DNA of 64,000 bases from Chloroflexota bacterium (GTDB lineage: Bacteria; Chloroflexota; Dehalococcoidia; SM23-28-2; HRBIN24): contig JAUQPQ010000001.1 of the NCBI GenBank assembly GCA_030550295.1, positions 5,669 through 69,668 of the forward strand. Direction: 5' to 3'. Under the pieces are notes generated by a model that saw only the letters and a list, made by a program, of their open reading frames with translations, did no database searches and had not been told where the DNA came from. Shown piece after piece: positions 7,905 through 16,624 of this stretch (position 1 is its first letter; the number at the start of each line of letters is the position of its first letter). The translations under genes were made by a program, and so were the position numbers.

Positions 7905-9083
7905 TTACCCCCTTGGCAGCCCCAGTCCACGTGTGGCGATGACGTTGCGCTGCACCTCTGACGTGCCTCCGCCGATGGTCTCGGCCACGCTGGTAAGGTA
8001 GTAGCGTTCGATACGCCCCTTCAACCTGGTCCAAGGGCTCCGGGAATGGAGCTGGCCGTAGAGACCCAGCAGCTGCATCCCCGTGCGGGCAAGCCTCTGT
8101 CCTAGCTCTGAAGAGTACAGCTTGGCGATGGATGCCTCGTAGTTGGGGATCTTTCCTGCCTGCTGGAGGGATGCCACCCGGTAGGAGAGATACTTTCCCA
8201 CCTCAATCTCCACCCCTATCTCGGCTAGACGGAGGCGGACCTGGGGCCGGTTAGATGTGAGCCATCTTTCTTGGCGGGCGAAGCCGATCAGGTCCTCCCA
8301 TAGGCGCTGGCTCCTAGCCACCCCAGATATGGACGAGCGCTCAAAGTCCAGGGCCACAGCTACCTGGTACCACCCCCGGTTCACCTCTCCCACAAGGTAA
8401 TCCTTGGGGATACGTACGTTATCAAAGAAGACCTGGTTAAAGCCGTGCTGGCCTGCCATGTTGATGAGGGGCTGGACGGTGATACCGGGGGCCTTCATAG
8501 GCACCAGAAAGACGCTGATCCCCTTATGCTTGGGGGCGTCGGGGTCGGTACGGGCAGCCAGATAGCCCCAGTCGGCCCGGTGGGCGTAGGTGGTCCATAT
8601 CTTCTGGCCGTTGATGACCCACTCGTCCCCTTCTAGCACTGCCCTGGTCTGGAGGGAGGCCAGGTCAGAGCCGGCCCCTGGCTCCGAGTAGAGGGTGCAC
8701 CATATCTCCTCGCCGGAGGCTATGGCCGGAAGGAACCTTTGCTTCTGCCAATCGGTCCCGTAGATCATGAGGGCTGGCCCTACCCAGGCTACCCCCATAT
8801 TGAAGGCCAAGGGGGCGCGGTTATAGGCCATCTCCTCATTGAAGATCACCTGGTGCATTATGGGGGCGCCCATCCCTCCGTACTCGGGGGGCCAGGCCAA
8901 GGCCAGCCAACGCCTCTTGGCAAGCTTCCGCTGGAACTGGAGGGCGAAATCCCACTGGGCGTCTGATCCCTCGGCTGTCTCTACATCGAACATCTCTTCC
9001 CAGTTGGGGGGGAGCTCCTTTCGGAGGAACTCCCTTATCTCATCTCGGAAGGCCTCTTCCTCGGGTGTGAAGCGGAAGTCCAT
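7905..9083 (-). CDS. Acyl-CoA dehydrogenase
   Basis: This 392-residue flavoprotein oxidises acyl-CoA to the 2-enoyl form and passes electrons to ETF. The N-terminal helical domain starts with MDFRFTPEEEAFRDEIREFL. The middle beta domain carries WCTLYSEPGAGSDLASLQT near residues 125-145 and the flavin-contact segment WVINGQKIWTT. The C-terminal helical domain ends with GGGTSEVQRNVIATRGLGLP, the family's C-terminal signature. Length and domain order are normal. Substrate range (short chain, long chain or cyclic acid) cannot be set from sequence. The DsbA-family gene lies just upstream in the same direction with a 12-base gap. Confidence 0.94.
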   Translation of the reverse strand: MDFRFTPEEEAFRDEIREFLRKELPPNWEEMFDVETAEGSDAQWDFALQFQRKLAKRRWLALAWPPEYGGMGAPIMHQVIFNEEMAYNRAPLAFNMGVAWVGPALMIYGTDWQKQRFLPAIASGEEIWCTLYSEPGAGSDLASLQTRAVLEGDEWVINGQKIWTTYAHRADWGYLAARTDPDAPKHKGISVFLVPMKAPGITVQPLINMAGQHGFNQVFFDNVRIPKDYLVGEVNRGWYQVAVALDFERSSISGVARSQRLWEDLIGFARQERWLTSNRPQVRLRLAEIGVEIEVGKYLSYRVASLQQAGKIPNYEASIAKLYSSELGQRLARTGMQLLGLYGQLHSRSPWTRLKGRIERYYLTSVAETIGGGTSEVQRNVIATRGLGLPRG

Positions 9084-9095
9084 ATTATCACCTCC

Positions 9096-9875
9096 TTATG
9101 GTTTGGTGCGCTCTATGACGCGCTGGGCTACCAACCGGAACGTCTGGAAGTCCTGGGCCCCTACCAGGGCGAAACCTGTATCGCCAAAGAGGAAGGTGGG
9201 CACACCGGCGATGCCCTGGGCCTGGGCCCAGGCTATCTTCTCTTCCACAACGTGGTGATACCGTCCTTGAGAGAGGGCCTCGTCCAGCTCCCTACCATCC
9301 AGCCCTAGGCGGTGAGCGATGGTGACCAGGACCTGGGCTTCGCCTATGTCTTCGCCTCGGGCCCAGTAGGCCTCGTAAAGGGCCCGATGCATCTCCCATC
9401 CTCGCCCCTTTTCCAGGGCGAACTGGACGGCCTCATGGGCCAGATGGGTATTAGGTACCCGCAGAGGGACTTGGAAGGTGAGGCCATCGGAGGCGGCTTC
9501 ATCTTGAAGGCGGCGTAAATACGCTTCTGGGTAGTGGCGGCCTAAGGCTACCTCTCTGGGAAGCCCCTCCTTGGGAAGATAGGGTAGGAGCTCGTAGGGC
9601 CAAGGCTCCAGTTGGATGGCCAACTCCTGGGCTATACGGTAAGCGCGAGCGGAGCCGATGTAACACCAGGGACAAATATAGTCGGCCACCACCCTGAGCT
9701 TTATAGTGGCCCTGCTAGGGGCAGGGGGTGGTTGACCCTCTTTACGGCCAAGGGGCACAGGGGTCCAGGATCTGCCTGCCTCTACGCCCAGCAGCCTCTC
9801 TGGGTCTCCTTCGCCGAAGCCCACCGACCAAGAGTCCACGCCCGCATTATAACTGCTGACGCGAGGTGGGGCCAC
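9096..9875 (-). CDS. DsbA-family (FrnE-like) thiol oxidoreductase
   Basis: The protein has a thioredoxin-fold core with the active-site motif CPWC (C68-C71 from the first possible start), an inserted helical domain, and the cis-proline segment GIAGVPTFLFG, followed by the FrnE-type ending. FrnE-like proteins are cytosolic disulfide oxidoreductases or isomerases; some act on CoA or polyketide intermediates. The frame opens with a GTG at 9875, which gives about 55 residues of unusual, proline-rich sequence before the domain. Family members normally start just before KLRVVADYICPWC. A later GTG may be the true start, or the extension may be real; no clear ribosome site decides. Confidence 0.85.
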   Translation of the reverse strand: MAPPRVSSYNAGVDSWSVGFGEGDPERLLGVEAGRSWTPVPLGRKEGQPPPAPSRATIKLRVVADYICPWCYIGSARAYRIAQELAIQLEPWPYELLPYLPKEGLPREVALGRHYPEAYLRRLQDEAASDGLTFQVPLRVPNTHLAHEAVQFALEKGRGWEMHRALYEAYWARGEDIGEAQVLVTIAHRLGLDGRELDEALSQGRYHHVVEEKIAWAQAQGIAGVPTFLFGDTGFALVGAQDFQTFRLVAQRVIERTKP

Positions 9876-9890
9876 GTTCTGGAAGTGATA

Positions 9891-9919
9891 TTGTTTTAGA
9901 CAGTGATGGGTGTTATAAT
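9891..9919 (+). promoter_or_regulatory. Promoter for the molybdenum hydroxylase operon
   Basis: TTGTTT (9891-9896), a 17-base spacer, then a perfect TATAAT (9914-9919) with an upstream TG at 9911-9912, an extended -10. The start of the FAD subunit is 26 bases downstream of the -10. The gene behind on the other strand starts at about 9875, so the gap serves two divergent transcripts. Confidence 0.6.
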
Positions 9920-9944
9920 CCTGCAGGACTAAAGGCAGAAGGCG

Positions 9945-10829
9945 ATGCGGCCTTTTTCTTACTTTATCCCTGCCAGCCTGCAGGAAGCCTTAGCCATTTT
10001 CCAGCGCGAAGGTGAAGGGGGCAGGCCCATTGCTGGTGGCACCGACTTGGTAGTCCAGCTGAAAGAGGGAGGGCACAAGTTCCCTTATCCTCGCTATCTG
10101 GTGTCGGTGCGGCGCCTCCCTGAGCTGCGTCGCCTAGAGTGGGTAGAGGGAGAAGGGCTGCGCTTGGGGGCGGCGGTTACGATGGCCGAGATAGAGGCTA
10201 GCCCCATCGTCAGGGAGCGCTACCTAGCTCTGGCCGAGGGGGCAAGGGTGGTAGGCTCCCGTCAAACGGCTAACATGGCCACTGTTGGGGGAAACCTTTG
10301 CAATGCAGCCCCCTCGGCAGATACTGCGCCCCCTTTGTTGGTGTTGGGGGCAAAGGCGCGCATCCTAGGGCCCAGGGGGGAGCGGTTGTTACCCCTGGAG
10401 GAGTTCTTTCTAGGGCCGGGACGCACGGTCCTGGAGCATGGGGAGGTGCTGGTAGAGGTATTATTGCCTCCTCCCCTCCCCCGTTCTGCATCGGCCTATC
10501 GTAGGCATACACCTAGGCAATGTATGGACATTGCCGTAGTTGGAGTAGCGGCCTTTCTGGCCCTAGATGAGGCAGGCGAGAAGATCGCCGAGGCCCGCAT
10601 AGCGTTAGGGGCCGTGGCCCCTACCCCCATAAGGGCCCACCGGGCAGAGGCCCTGCTTGTGGGGAGGCCCGCTTCGCCAGAGGTCTTGGGGGAGGCGGCC
10701 CTAATGGCTAGAGAGGAGGCATCTCCCATATCTGATGTGAGGGGCTCCGCTCAGTTCCGTCGCTACCTGGTAGGGGTGATGACAGAGGCGGTACTGGAGG
10801 AAGCGCTATCCCGTGCCAGGGGGAGATAG
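9945..10829 (+). CDS. Molybdenum hydroxylase FAD subunit (CoxM/XdhB-like)
   Basis: This 294-residue FAD-binding subunit of a xanthine dehydrogenase/CO dehydrogenase-type enzyme passes electrons from the iron-sulfur subunit to an acceptor. The FAD-binding motif PIAGGTDLVVQLK sits near residues 28-40, and the second FAD loop TVGGNLCNAAPSADTAPPLL at about 110-130; the C-terminal CO-dehydrogenase flavoprotein domain follows. It is the first gene of a medium-small-large subunit operon with gaps of 3 bases. Confidence 0.93.
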   Translation: MRPFSYFIPASLQEALAIFQREGEGGRPIAGGTDLVVQLKEGGHKFPYPRYLVSVRRLPELRRLEWVEGEGLRLGAAVTMAEIEASPIVRERYLALAEGARVVGSRQTANMATVGGNLCNAAPSADTAPPLLVLGAKARILGPRGERLLPLEEFFLGPGRTVLEHGEVLVEVLLPPPLPRSASAYRRHTPRQCMDIAVVGVAAFLALDEAGEKIAEARIALGAVAPTPIRAHRAEALLVGRPASPEVLGEAALMAREEASPISDVRGSAQFRRYLVGVMTEAVLEEALSRARGR

Positions 10830-10832
10830 GCC

Positions 10833-11306
10833 ATGCCAAAACAGCTCATAAGGCTTGTCGTCAATGGCGAAGGGCACGAGGTGGCAGTAGAGCCGTGGTG
10901 GAGCCTCCTACATGTAGTACGTGAGGTTATAGGGCTTACAGGGAGCAAAGAGGGGTGTGGCACAGGCGATTGTGGGGCCTGCTCCATGATTGTAAATGGC
11001 CGCTTAGTCACCTCTTGCATCTTCCTTGCCCTGGAGGCCGACGGTGCGCAAGTGACGACCATCGAGGGTATAGGGGGGGATAAGGGGTTACATCCCATCC
11101 AGCAAGCCTTCGTTGAGGAGGGGGCTGTCCAGTGCGGCTACTGCATACCGGGGATGATCGTAGCCGCCTATGACCTTTTGCGGCAAAACCCTCGCCCTAC
11201 CCTAGAGGAAATACGTTACGCCTTAGCGGGCAATCTCTGCCGGTGCACGGGATATACAAAGATATACCAGGCCGTCCTTCGGGCTGCAGAGATGATGGGA
11301 GGCTAA
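10833..11306 (+). CDS. Molybdenum hydroxylase 2Fe-2S subunit (CoxS/XdhC-like)
   Basis: This 157-residue iron-sulfur subunit has a plant-ferredoxin-type cluster ligated in KEGCGTGDCGACSMIVNG plus SCIF. A C-terminal helical 2Fe-2S domain carries QCGYCIPGM and GNLCRCTGY. All eight expected cysteine ligands are visible. It relays electrons from the Mo centre to FAD. It sits between the FAD and Mo subunits in one transcript. Confidence 0.95.
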   Translation: MPKQLIRLVVNGEGHEVAVEPWWSLLHVVREVIGLTGSKEGCGTGDCGACSMIVNGRLVTSCIFLALEADGAQVTTIEGIGGDKGLHPIQQAFVEEGAVQCGYCIPGMIVAAYDLLRQNPRPTLEEIRYALAGNLCRCTGYTKIYQAVLRAAEMMGG

Positions 11307-11309
11307 GAA

Positions 11310-13607
11310 ATGGCTGAGGTGGGCGATGTGCGAAAGGCCTTCCGGCATGTGGGGAAGCCTGTTCCTCGCGTAGACGCTCCGGCCAAGGTGACGGGGCGCA
11401 CCATCTATGGCGATGACCTAAAGCTCCCACGTATGCTCCATGTCAAACTGGTGCACGCCCCTGTGGCCCATGCCCGCATCAAAGGGATTGATGCCAGTAA
11501 GGCGCTGGCTGTGCCAGGGGTAGAAGCTGTCATCACCGCCCAAGACCTGCCCCCTCACCGCTATGATCCTGATAACCGGACTCGAGTCCTCCTGGCTAGG
11601 GATGAGGTCCTCTTTTACGGCCAGCCTGTAGCTGCCGTCTTGGCCCGGGACCCCTACACCTCTGCCTACGCCCGTGACCTGGTAGAAGTGCAGTACGAAG
11701 AGCTGCCACCCGTCCTAGACCCTCTAGAGGCCCTACGCCCCGATGCCCCCTTGGCTAGGGGTAGCGTCCAGGCCCTTGAAGAGGGGGAGGTGGGGGGCCA
11801 CATCACTGTCGAGGGGGCAGAGGCCCGAAAGGAAGAGGGCCCCCGCAACGTCGCCTCCACCATCACCTTCAAGAGGGGGGATGTAGAGCAGGGGTTCAAG
11901 GAGGCGGCGGCAGTAGTGGAGGGGACTTGGCGTACCCCCATGGCTCACCAGTCCTACATCGAGCCCCACGTCATCGTGGCCGACTACGATAGCACCGGGC
12001 GCCTCTCCATATGGAGTAGCACCCAGGCCCCCTTCCATGTGCGTAACGAGGTGGCCAAGACCTTAGGCCTGCCAGAGACGCGAGTACGCGTTATCTCCAC
12101 AGAAGTAGGGGGAGGCTTTGGGGGCAAGATCTACCTGTATGAAGCCTTGGTAGGTGCCTTGGCCATGACCCTCCAGCGCCCAGTGAAGCTGACGATGAGC
12201 CGCAAGGAGGACATGCTTGCTGCCACGCCCGCCCCCAACTGCATCGTCCAGCTAAAGATGGGCATGAAGGCCGATGGCACCCTCAGCGCCCTTAAGGCAC
12301 GGGTCATCTTCGATACTGGCGCCTTCCCTGGGGCCCCCCTCCTCCCCGGTTGCCTCCTCATTGGCGGCTTCTATAAGTGCCCCAACTTGGAGATTGAGGG
12401 GCTTGAAGTTTTCACCAACAAGGTGAGCGTAGGTGCCCTGAGGGCGCCTGGGGCCCACAATGTGGCTTTCGCTTTGGAAAGCGCTTTGGACATGTTGGCC
12501 CGCAGGCTAGAGCTGGACCCCATGGAGGTGCGCCTTAAGAACGCTGTGGAAAAGGGCGACCCTTTGCCCAGCGGGCAGCCCTATCCGGCCATTGGCCTCA
12601 AAGAGTGCCTGGAAGCTGTGGCCAAGAGTCAACTATGGCAACGGCGGCATGAAATTAGGGCCCACCCCAATCGTGGCGTGGGCTTAGCTGTAGGGGGCTG
12701 GCTGGGAGGCCTTCAGCCGGCCTCGGCCACCGTCACCCTCAACGCCGATGGCACTGTAAACGCCCTGGTGGGTGCGGCAGACATCACAGGGACTAACACC
12801 GCCTTCGCCCAAATTGTCGCTGAGGTCCTCAACCTACCATTAGAGATGGTGCGGGTGACCACCGGCGACACCGATTCCGCCCCTTATGCCGGCATGAGCG
12901 CTGGCTCCAAGGTAACCTTCACCGTGGGCAGGGCAGTAAAGCTAGCAGCTGAGGACGCTAAAGAGCAGATCTTGCGCATCGCCTCGCAGCGCTTAGAGGC
13001 CCCCCCTGAGGAATTGGAGCTGGTGGATGGGGTGGTACGCGTCCGGGGCAGGGAGGACAAGCAGCTCACCTTCCGAGAACTGGGCCGCTGGAGTACAGCC
13101 TTCGGCGGCAGGTACCCCCCTATTGTAGGGCGGGGAGCAGTAGCGCCCCGGTTACAGGCCCCTAGCTTCAGTGCCCAGGCGGTAGAAGTGGAAGTGGATC
13201 CAAATACGGGCCAAGTGCAGGTGCTCTCGTGGGTGGTGGCCCAGGACGTGGGCTTCGCCATCAACCCCATGGCGGTGGAGGGCCAGATGCAGGGCGGCTC
13301 CACCCAAGGCCTGGGCCTAGCCCTCTTCGAAGAGATGGCCTACGACGAACAAGGGCGACTTTTGAACCCCAACCTCCTGGACTATCGCCTCCCTACCACG
13401 GCCGATGTCCCACCTATAGAGACGATCATCGTGGAAGTGCCCTCTGAGGACGGACCCTATGGGGCCCGCATAGTAGGGGAACCGTCTATCGTCCCTGGCC
13501 CGGCAGCCGTGGCCAACGCTGTGGCCGACGCTATAGGCGCCCGTGTCTTCCAGGCACCCCTCACCCCTGAGAAGATCCTGCACGCCCTGGGGAAGATAAA
13601 AGACTAA
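11310..13607 (+). CDS. Molybdenum hydroxylase large (molybdopterin) subunit
   Basis: This 765-residue catalytic subunit holds the molybdenum-cytosine-dinucleotide or similar cofactor. An N-terminal a/b hammerhead domain (GKPVPRVDAPAKVTGRTIYGDD) is followed by the Mo-binding domain with TEVGGGFGGK, GALRAPGAHNVAFALES and the C-terminal GEPSIVPGPAAVANAVADA. The glutamate base sits in the last of these. The loop over the active site reads VGALRAPGA, not the AYxCSFR of aerobic CO dehydrogenase, so it is a hydroxylase or dehydrogenase of unknown substrate. Candidates include heteroaromatic or purine-like molecules. moaE and moaD further along may help supply the cofactor. Confidence 0.92.
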   Translation: MAEVGDVRKAFRHVGKPVPRVDAPAKVTGRTIYGDDLKLPRMLHVKLVHAPVAHARIKGIDASKALAVPGVEAVITAQDLPPHRYDPDNRTRVLLARDEVLFYGQPVAAVLARDPYTSAYARDLVEVQYEELPPVLDPLEALRPDAPLARGSVQALEEGEVGGHITVEGAEARKEEGPRNVASTITFKRGDVEQGFKEAAAVVEGTWRTPMAHQSYIEPHVIVADYDSTGRLSIWSSTQAPFHVRNEVAKTLGLPETRVRVISTEVGGGFGGKIYLYEALVGALAMTLQRPVKLTMSRKEDMLAATPAPNCIVQLKMGMKADGTLSALKARVIFDTGAFPGAPLLPGCLLIGGFYKCPNLEIEGLEVFTNKVSVGALRAPGAHNVAFALESALDMLARRLELDPMEVRLKNAVEKGDPLPSGQPYPAIGLKECLEAVAKSQLWQRRHEIRAHPNRGVGLAVGGWLGGLQPASATVTLNADGTVNALVGAADITGTNTAFAQIVAEVLNLPLEMVRVTTGDTDSAPYAGMSAGSKVTFTVGRAVKLAAEDAKEQILRIASQRLEAPPEELELVDGVVRVRGREDKQLTFRELGRWSTAFGGRYPPIVGRGAVAPRLQAPSFSAQAVEVEVDPNTGQVQVLSWVVAQDVGFAINPMAVEGQMQGGSTQGLGLALFEEMAYDEQGRLLNPNLLDYRLPTTADVPPIETIIVEVPSEDGPYGARIVGEPSIVPGPAAVANAVADAIGARVFQAPLTPEKILHALGKIKD

Positions 13608-13668
13608 TCGTTCTGTAGACCCTGTTCCCCTTCCCCGCCTCAGAGGTTTACCATAAGTAAGAGCCGGG

Positions 13669-13980
13669 ATGGAGCCTTTTGGCCACTACGAGGTCCTCTC
13701 CCATGTGGAGCTGCCCGAGTGCAGCATTCGCATCGTGCGGGTGCGGCCAGGAGAAGAAGTGGCATCCCACTATCACCGGGAATGCGCCCAGATCTATACC
13801 GTCCTCGAAGGGGTAGTAGAAGTGCGAATCGGCGAGAGCTCGTATCGCCTTCTTCCCTACGAGACGGTGCGGGTAGAAAAGGGGACAGTCCACGGCGTGA
13901 ACCCACTGCAAGGGCCAGCCCTCCTCTTGAGCATCTCTATCCCTCCCCTCAAACGCGAGGACCATCACCCCGCACCCTAA
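13669..13980 (+). CDS. Small cupin-domain protein
   Basis: This is a 103-residue single cupin barrel. Cupin motif 1 reads G-EVASHYHRECAQIYTVLEG (near residues 28-48, with two His and one Glu/Gln-type ligand) and motif 2 reads VEKGTVHGV (about 69-77), giving a probable metal site. Function is unknown: such proteins may be sugar isomerases, dioxygenases or sensors. It lies 61 bases after the Mo hydroxylase large subunit in the same direction and could be part of that transcript. Confidence 0.82.
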   Translation: MEPFGHYEVLSHVELPECSIRIVRVRPGEEVASHYHRECAQIYTVLEGVVEVRIGESSYRLLPYETVRVEKGTVHGVNPLQGPALLLSISIPPLKREDHHPAP

Positions 13981-13983
13981 AAC

Positions 13984-14013
13984 TTGCCCAGCCTGCCCCC
14001 TCCAGGATAAAAT
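13984..14013 (+). promoter_or_regulatory. Candidate promoter for the rplI-dnaB operon
   Basis: TTGCCC (13984-13989), an 18-base spacer, then TAAAAT (14008-14013), in the gap after the cupin gene. It leaves a leader of about 115 bases before rplI, in which I see no clear structure. The -10 matches at five of six positions, the -35 at four. Confidence 0.4.
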
Positions 14014-14134
14014 CAGACCAGATGTTCGATCATCTTCACTTCTCCACAGGGGGTGGATAAGCTTTGGGAGAGAGCCAGGGCCCTGGGCTTGGGAGATCTC
14101 CTGGGCAGGGGCAAAATCTTTGAGGAGGGCAGAG

Positions 14135-14608
14135 ATGAAGGTGGTATTCCTGGAGGACGTTGAGGGGAAGGCCCAGGTGGGGGAGATAAAGGAGGTAGCC
14201 GATGGCTATGCTCGCAACTATTTGTTCCCCCGCAAGCTGGCTGCCCCTGCTACACCTCATTACATAGCCATCGCCAGGGCTAAGGCTGAGAAGGAGGCGA
14301 GGCGCCAGGCCAAGCTAGATCAGCAGGCACGGGAAAAGCTTATCCCCTTGCTAGAGGGGAAGACGTTCGTTCTGTCCGTGCGGGTAGGGGAGCAGGGCAA
14401 GCTCTTTGGCGCGGTCACCGCTTCCCACGTGGCCGAGGCTATTCAGGCAGCTACGGGCATTAGCCTAGATCACCGTCAGGTATCCTTACCGGAGCCCATA
14501 AGGGAGCTGGGGCAGTTCCAGGTCTCCCTGCGTCTGACCCGTAATGTCCATGTGCAGGTCACGGTAGAAGTAGTGCCCATGGAGGCCTCAGGGGAAAAGG
14601 AGGGATAG
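14135..14608 (+). CDS. rplI: 50S ribosomal protein L9
   Basis: This 157-residue L9 has the conserved N-domain (MKVVFLEDVEGKAQVGEIKE, GYARNYLFPRKLA), the long connecting helix rich in Ala/Lys/Arg (about residues 45-75) and the C-terminal RNA-binding domain (KLFGAVT, EPIRELGQF). L9 binds 23S rRNA near the L1 stalk. A TTG at 14120 is in frame, but the family start is the ATG at 14135, which has GAGGAGGG upstream. It leads a replication operon, with dnaB 8 bases downstream, the same rplI-dnaB order found in many bacteria. Confidence 0.96.
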   Translation: MKVVFLEDVEGKAQVGEIKEVADGYARNYLFPRKLAAPATPHYIAIARAKAEKEARRQAKLDQQAREKLIPLLEGKTFVLSVRVGEQGKLFGAVTASHVAEAIQAATGISLDHRQVSLPEPIRELGQFQVSLRLTRNVHVQVTVEVVPMEASGEKEG

Positions 14609-14616
14609 GCATCGCC

Positions 14617-16026
14617 TTGGTAGCTGAGCGTCTTCCCCCTCACGATCTAGAAGCTGAAAGGGCGGTAGTGGCCTCCCTGCTAGTGGACCAGGAGGCTGTC
14701 TACAAGGTAGTCACCCTCCTTCGGCCGGAGGACTTTTTCCGGGACGAGCACCGCTGGATATATGAGGCCTGTCTCGCCTTATGGCAACGGGGCGAGGCTG
14801 TGAACCAAGTGACTGTGGCCCACGAGCTTGCACGTAGAGGGATTCTGGAGCAAGCAGGAGGCCTATCTTACCTCAGCCAGTTGGTGGCCGAACTGCCGAC
14901 ACCTCTTTTGGCCGAGGACTACGCCAGGATCGTCCAGAGGGACGCCATCTACAGGCGCCTTTTGCAGGCAGCCCAGGAGATCGCCCAGGACGCTTATAGG
15001 GCTGATGAGCCTGATGTGGGCAAAGTCCTGGCCAGGGCTGAGGCGCGTATCGCTGCCGTCCGTCAGGGCCACGAGGTGCGGGACTTCTCCCTTCTCCAAG
15101 AGGTGCTAGAGGAGTGGCGGCGCGTCCAAGGGGCCCTTCTAGCGCCTGTGGCTGCCGAGGCGAGAGCCATTACCACTGGCTACATGGACCTCGATACTCT
15201 TTTGCTAGGGGGGCTCAAGCGCTCTGAACTAGTAATCGTGGCTGCCCGCACTGGCCTGGGTAAGACCTCCTTGCTTCTCAACTTTGCCCGCAATGCTGCC
15301 CTCCGGCAGCGGGCCGTGGTGGCCTTTTTCAGCCTGGAGATGGCAGCTATCCAGGTGGCGCAGCGGCTTTTAGCCATGGAGTCGGGTGTTGACTCGGCCC
15401 GCATAGGGGCAGGCATACTCTCCCAGCGAGATGAGGCGGCCATCGCTAAGGCGTTAGAACGCCTATCGCAGGCGGCGATATATATTGACGACTCCCCAGT
15501 CCTGACAGTGGCTGAGCTTCGGGCCAAGGCCCGTCGCCTCCAGCTAGAGGCAGGGCTGGACATGGTCATGGTGGACTACCTTCAGCTCTTGCGGCCTGAC
15601 CAGCGCATGGAGAACCGGGTGCAAGAGGTCTCCTACGTCTCCCGTTCCCTCAAGGCCCTGGCCCGCGACCTAGACGTGCCGGTGGTAGCGGCTGCCCAGC
15701 TCTCCCGTGCCGCCGATGTGCGTGCCTCCCATATACCCCAGCTTTCTGACCTACGGGAATCGGGCTCCATAGAGCAGGACGCCGACGTTGTCATGTTCAT
15801 CTACAGGGAGGCGGCATATGTGCGGCGAGAGGAGTGGGAGGAGATGCACAAAGACCGGCCGGCCAAAGCCTATCCGGTGGAGGACGCCCAGATCATAGTG
15901 GCCAAGCACCGCAATGGGCCCACGGCCACCATTCACCTCCGCTTCCGCCAGAAGATCGCCCGTTTCGATGACCTACTAGTGCCAGGGCCTGATGCATGGG
16001 AGGGGCAGATCGAAGTTGAAGGATAG
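14617..16026 (+). CDS. dnaB: Replicative DNA helicase DnaB
   Basis: This 469-residue protein has the usual DnaB length. The N-terminal helical collar domain starts at PPHDLEAERAVVASLL, a linker follows, and the RecA-like helicase domain has Walker A ARTGLGKTS near residues 209-217, the Walker B strand MVMVDYLQLL and the DnaB motif QLSDLRESGSIEQDADV. It unwinds DNA at replication forks as a hexamer. The start is a TTG with AAAGGAGGG 11 bases upstream; no ATG fits. No intein is present. The downstream genes code for a DnaD-like protein and a DnaC/DnaI-like ATPase, so the operon groups the helicase with likely loading factors. Confidence 0.96.
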   Translation: MVAERLPPHDLEAERAVVASLLVDQEAVYKVVTLLRPEDFFRDEHRWIYEACLALWQRGEAVNQVTVAHELARRGILEQAGGLSYLSQLVAELPTPLLAEDYARIVQRDAIYRRLLQAAQEIAQDAYRADEPDVGKVLARAEARIAAVRQGHEVRDFSLLQEVLEEWRRVQGALLAPVAAEARAITTGYMDLDTLLLGGLKRSELVIVAARTGLGKTSLLLNFARNAALRQRAVVAFFSLEMAAIQVAQRLLAMESGVDSARIGAGILSQRDEAAIAKALERLSQAAIYIDDSPVLTVAELRAKARRLQLEAGLDMVMVDYLQLLRPDQRMENRVQEVSYVSRSLKALARDLDVPVVAAAQLSRAADVRASHIPQLSDLRESGSIEQDADVVMFIYREAAYVRREEWEEMHKDRPAKAYPVEDAQIIVAKHRNGPTATIHLRFRQKIARFDDLLVPGPDAWEGQIEVEG

Positions 16027-16030
16027 GACA

Positions 16031-16624
16031 GTGGCAAAGGCCCAGGGAGGCCAGGTGGTGCTGGCCCCCGCCTTCTTCGCCCACCTTCTCCCCCAGATGG
16101 GGATAGAAGAGCTGCTGGTCACCCTATATTTCCTCCATCTCTCCCAAGGGGAAGGGGAGATGAAGGAGGAGGAGCTAGTAGGCAACCCTCTACTTCTGCG
16201 GGCCCTGGCCCGCCATTCTTCCAGGCCGGCGCAGGCGGCTTTGGCAGGCCTAGCGCAAGCCCTTCGCCGAGGCACCCTGAAGCGCAAGGAGGGGGAGAAG
16301 GGGGTCATCGTTTCGGGAGCTCCCTTGGCCCCCATCTCTAACATCTACCGCCTCTATGAAGAGAACGTTGGCCCCCTCAGCCCATTGGTGGCCGAGGAGC
16401 TGCGGCTGGCCGAGGCCCGCTATCCTTGGCCCTGGATCGCCGCTGCCTTCCGGGAGGCGGTAGAACATAACAAAAGGAGTTGGAGCTACATCAAGGCCAT
16501 CCTCAGGCGATGGGAGGAGGAAGGGATAGATGAAGCGCCTAGACGAAGTTCTGGGCTCGATGAAGTCCGTTGGCTGGAGGAGCGATATCGTCGGGGGAAA
16601 GGGGGAGCTGCAAGGCCATCCTGA
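16031..16624 (+). CDS. DnaD-domain protein, probable replication-restart/initiation factor
   Basis: This 197-residue protein has an N-terminal winged-helix-like half (VVLAPAFFAHLLPQMGIEELLVTLYFL, similar to DnaD N-domains) and a C-terminal DnaD/DnaB2 helical domain (about 115-180: NIYRLYEENVGPLSPLVAEE, then HNKRSWSYIKAILRRWEEEG, the YxxxIL-type end motif). In Firmicutes DnaD helps load the replicative helicase with DnaB/DnaI. The frame starts at an ATG inside dnaB (15992), but the GTG at 16031 just after the dnaB stop has GAAGGA 7 bases upstream and matches the domain start. Its 3' end overlaps the next gene by 95 bases. Confidence 0.85.
   Translation: MAKAQGGQVVLAPAFFAHLLPQMGIEELLVTLYFLHLSQGEGEMKEEELVGNPLLLRALARHSSRPAQAALAGLAQALRRGTLKRKEGEKGVIVSGAPLAPISNIYRLYEENVGPLSPLVAEELRLAEARYPWPWIAAAFREAVEHNKRSWSYIKAILRRWEEEGIDEAPRRSSGLDEVRWLEERYRRGKGGAARPS

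Noticed and set aside
11310..13607. Aerobic CO dehydrogenase (coxL)
   Set aside because: The diagnostic AYxCSFR loop is absent.
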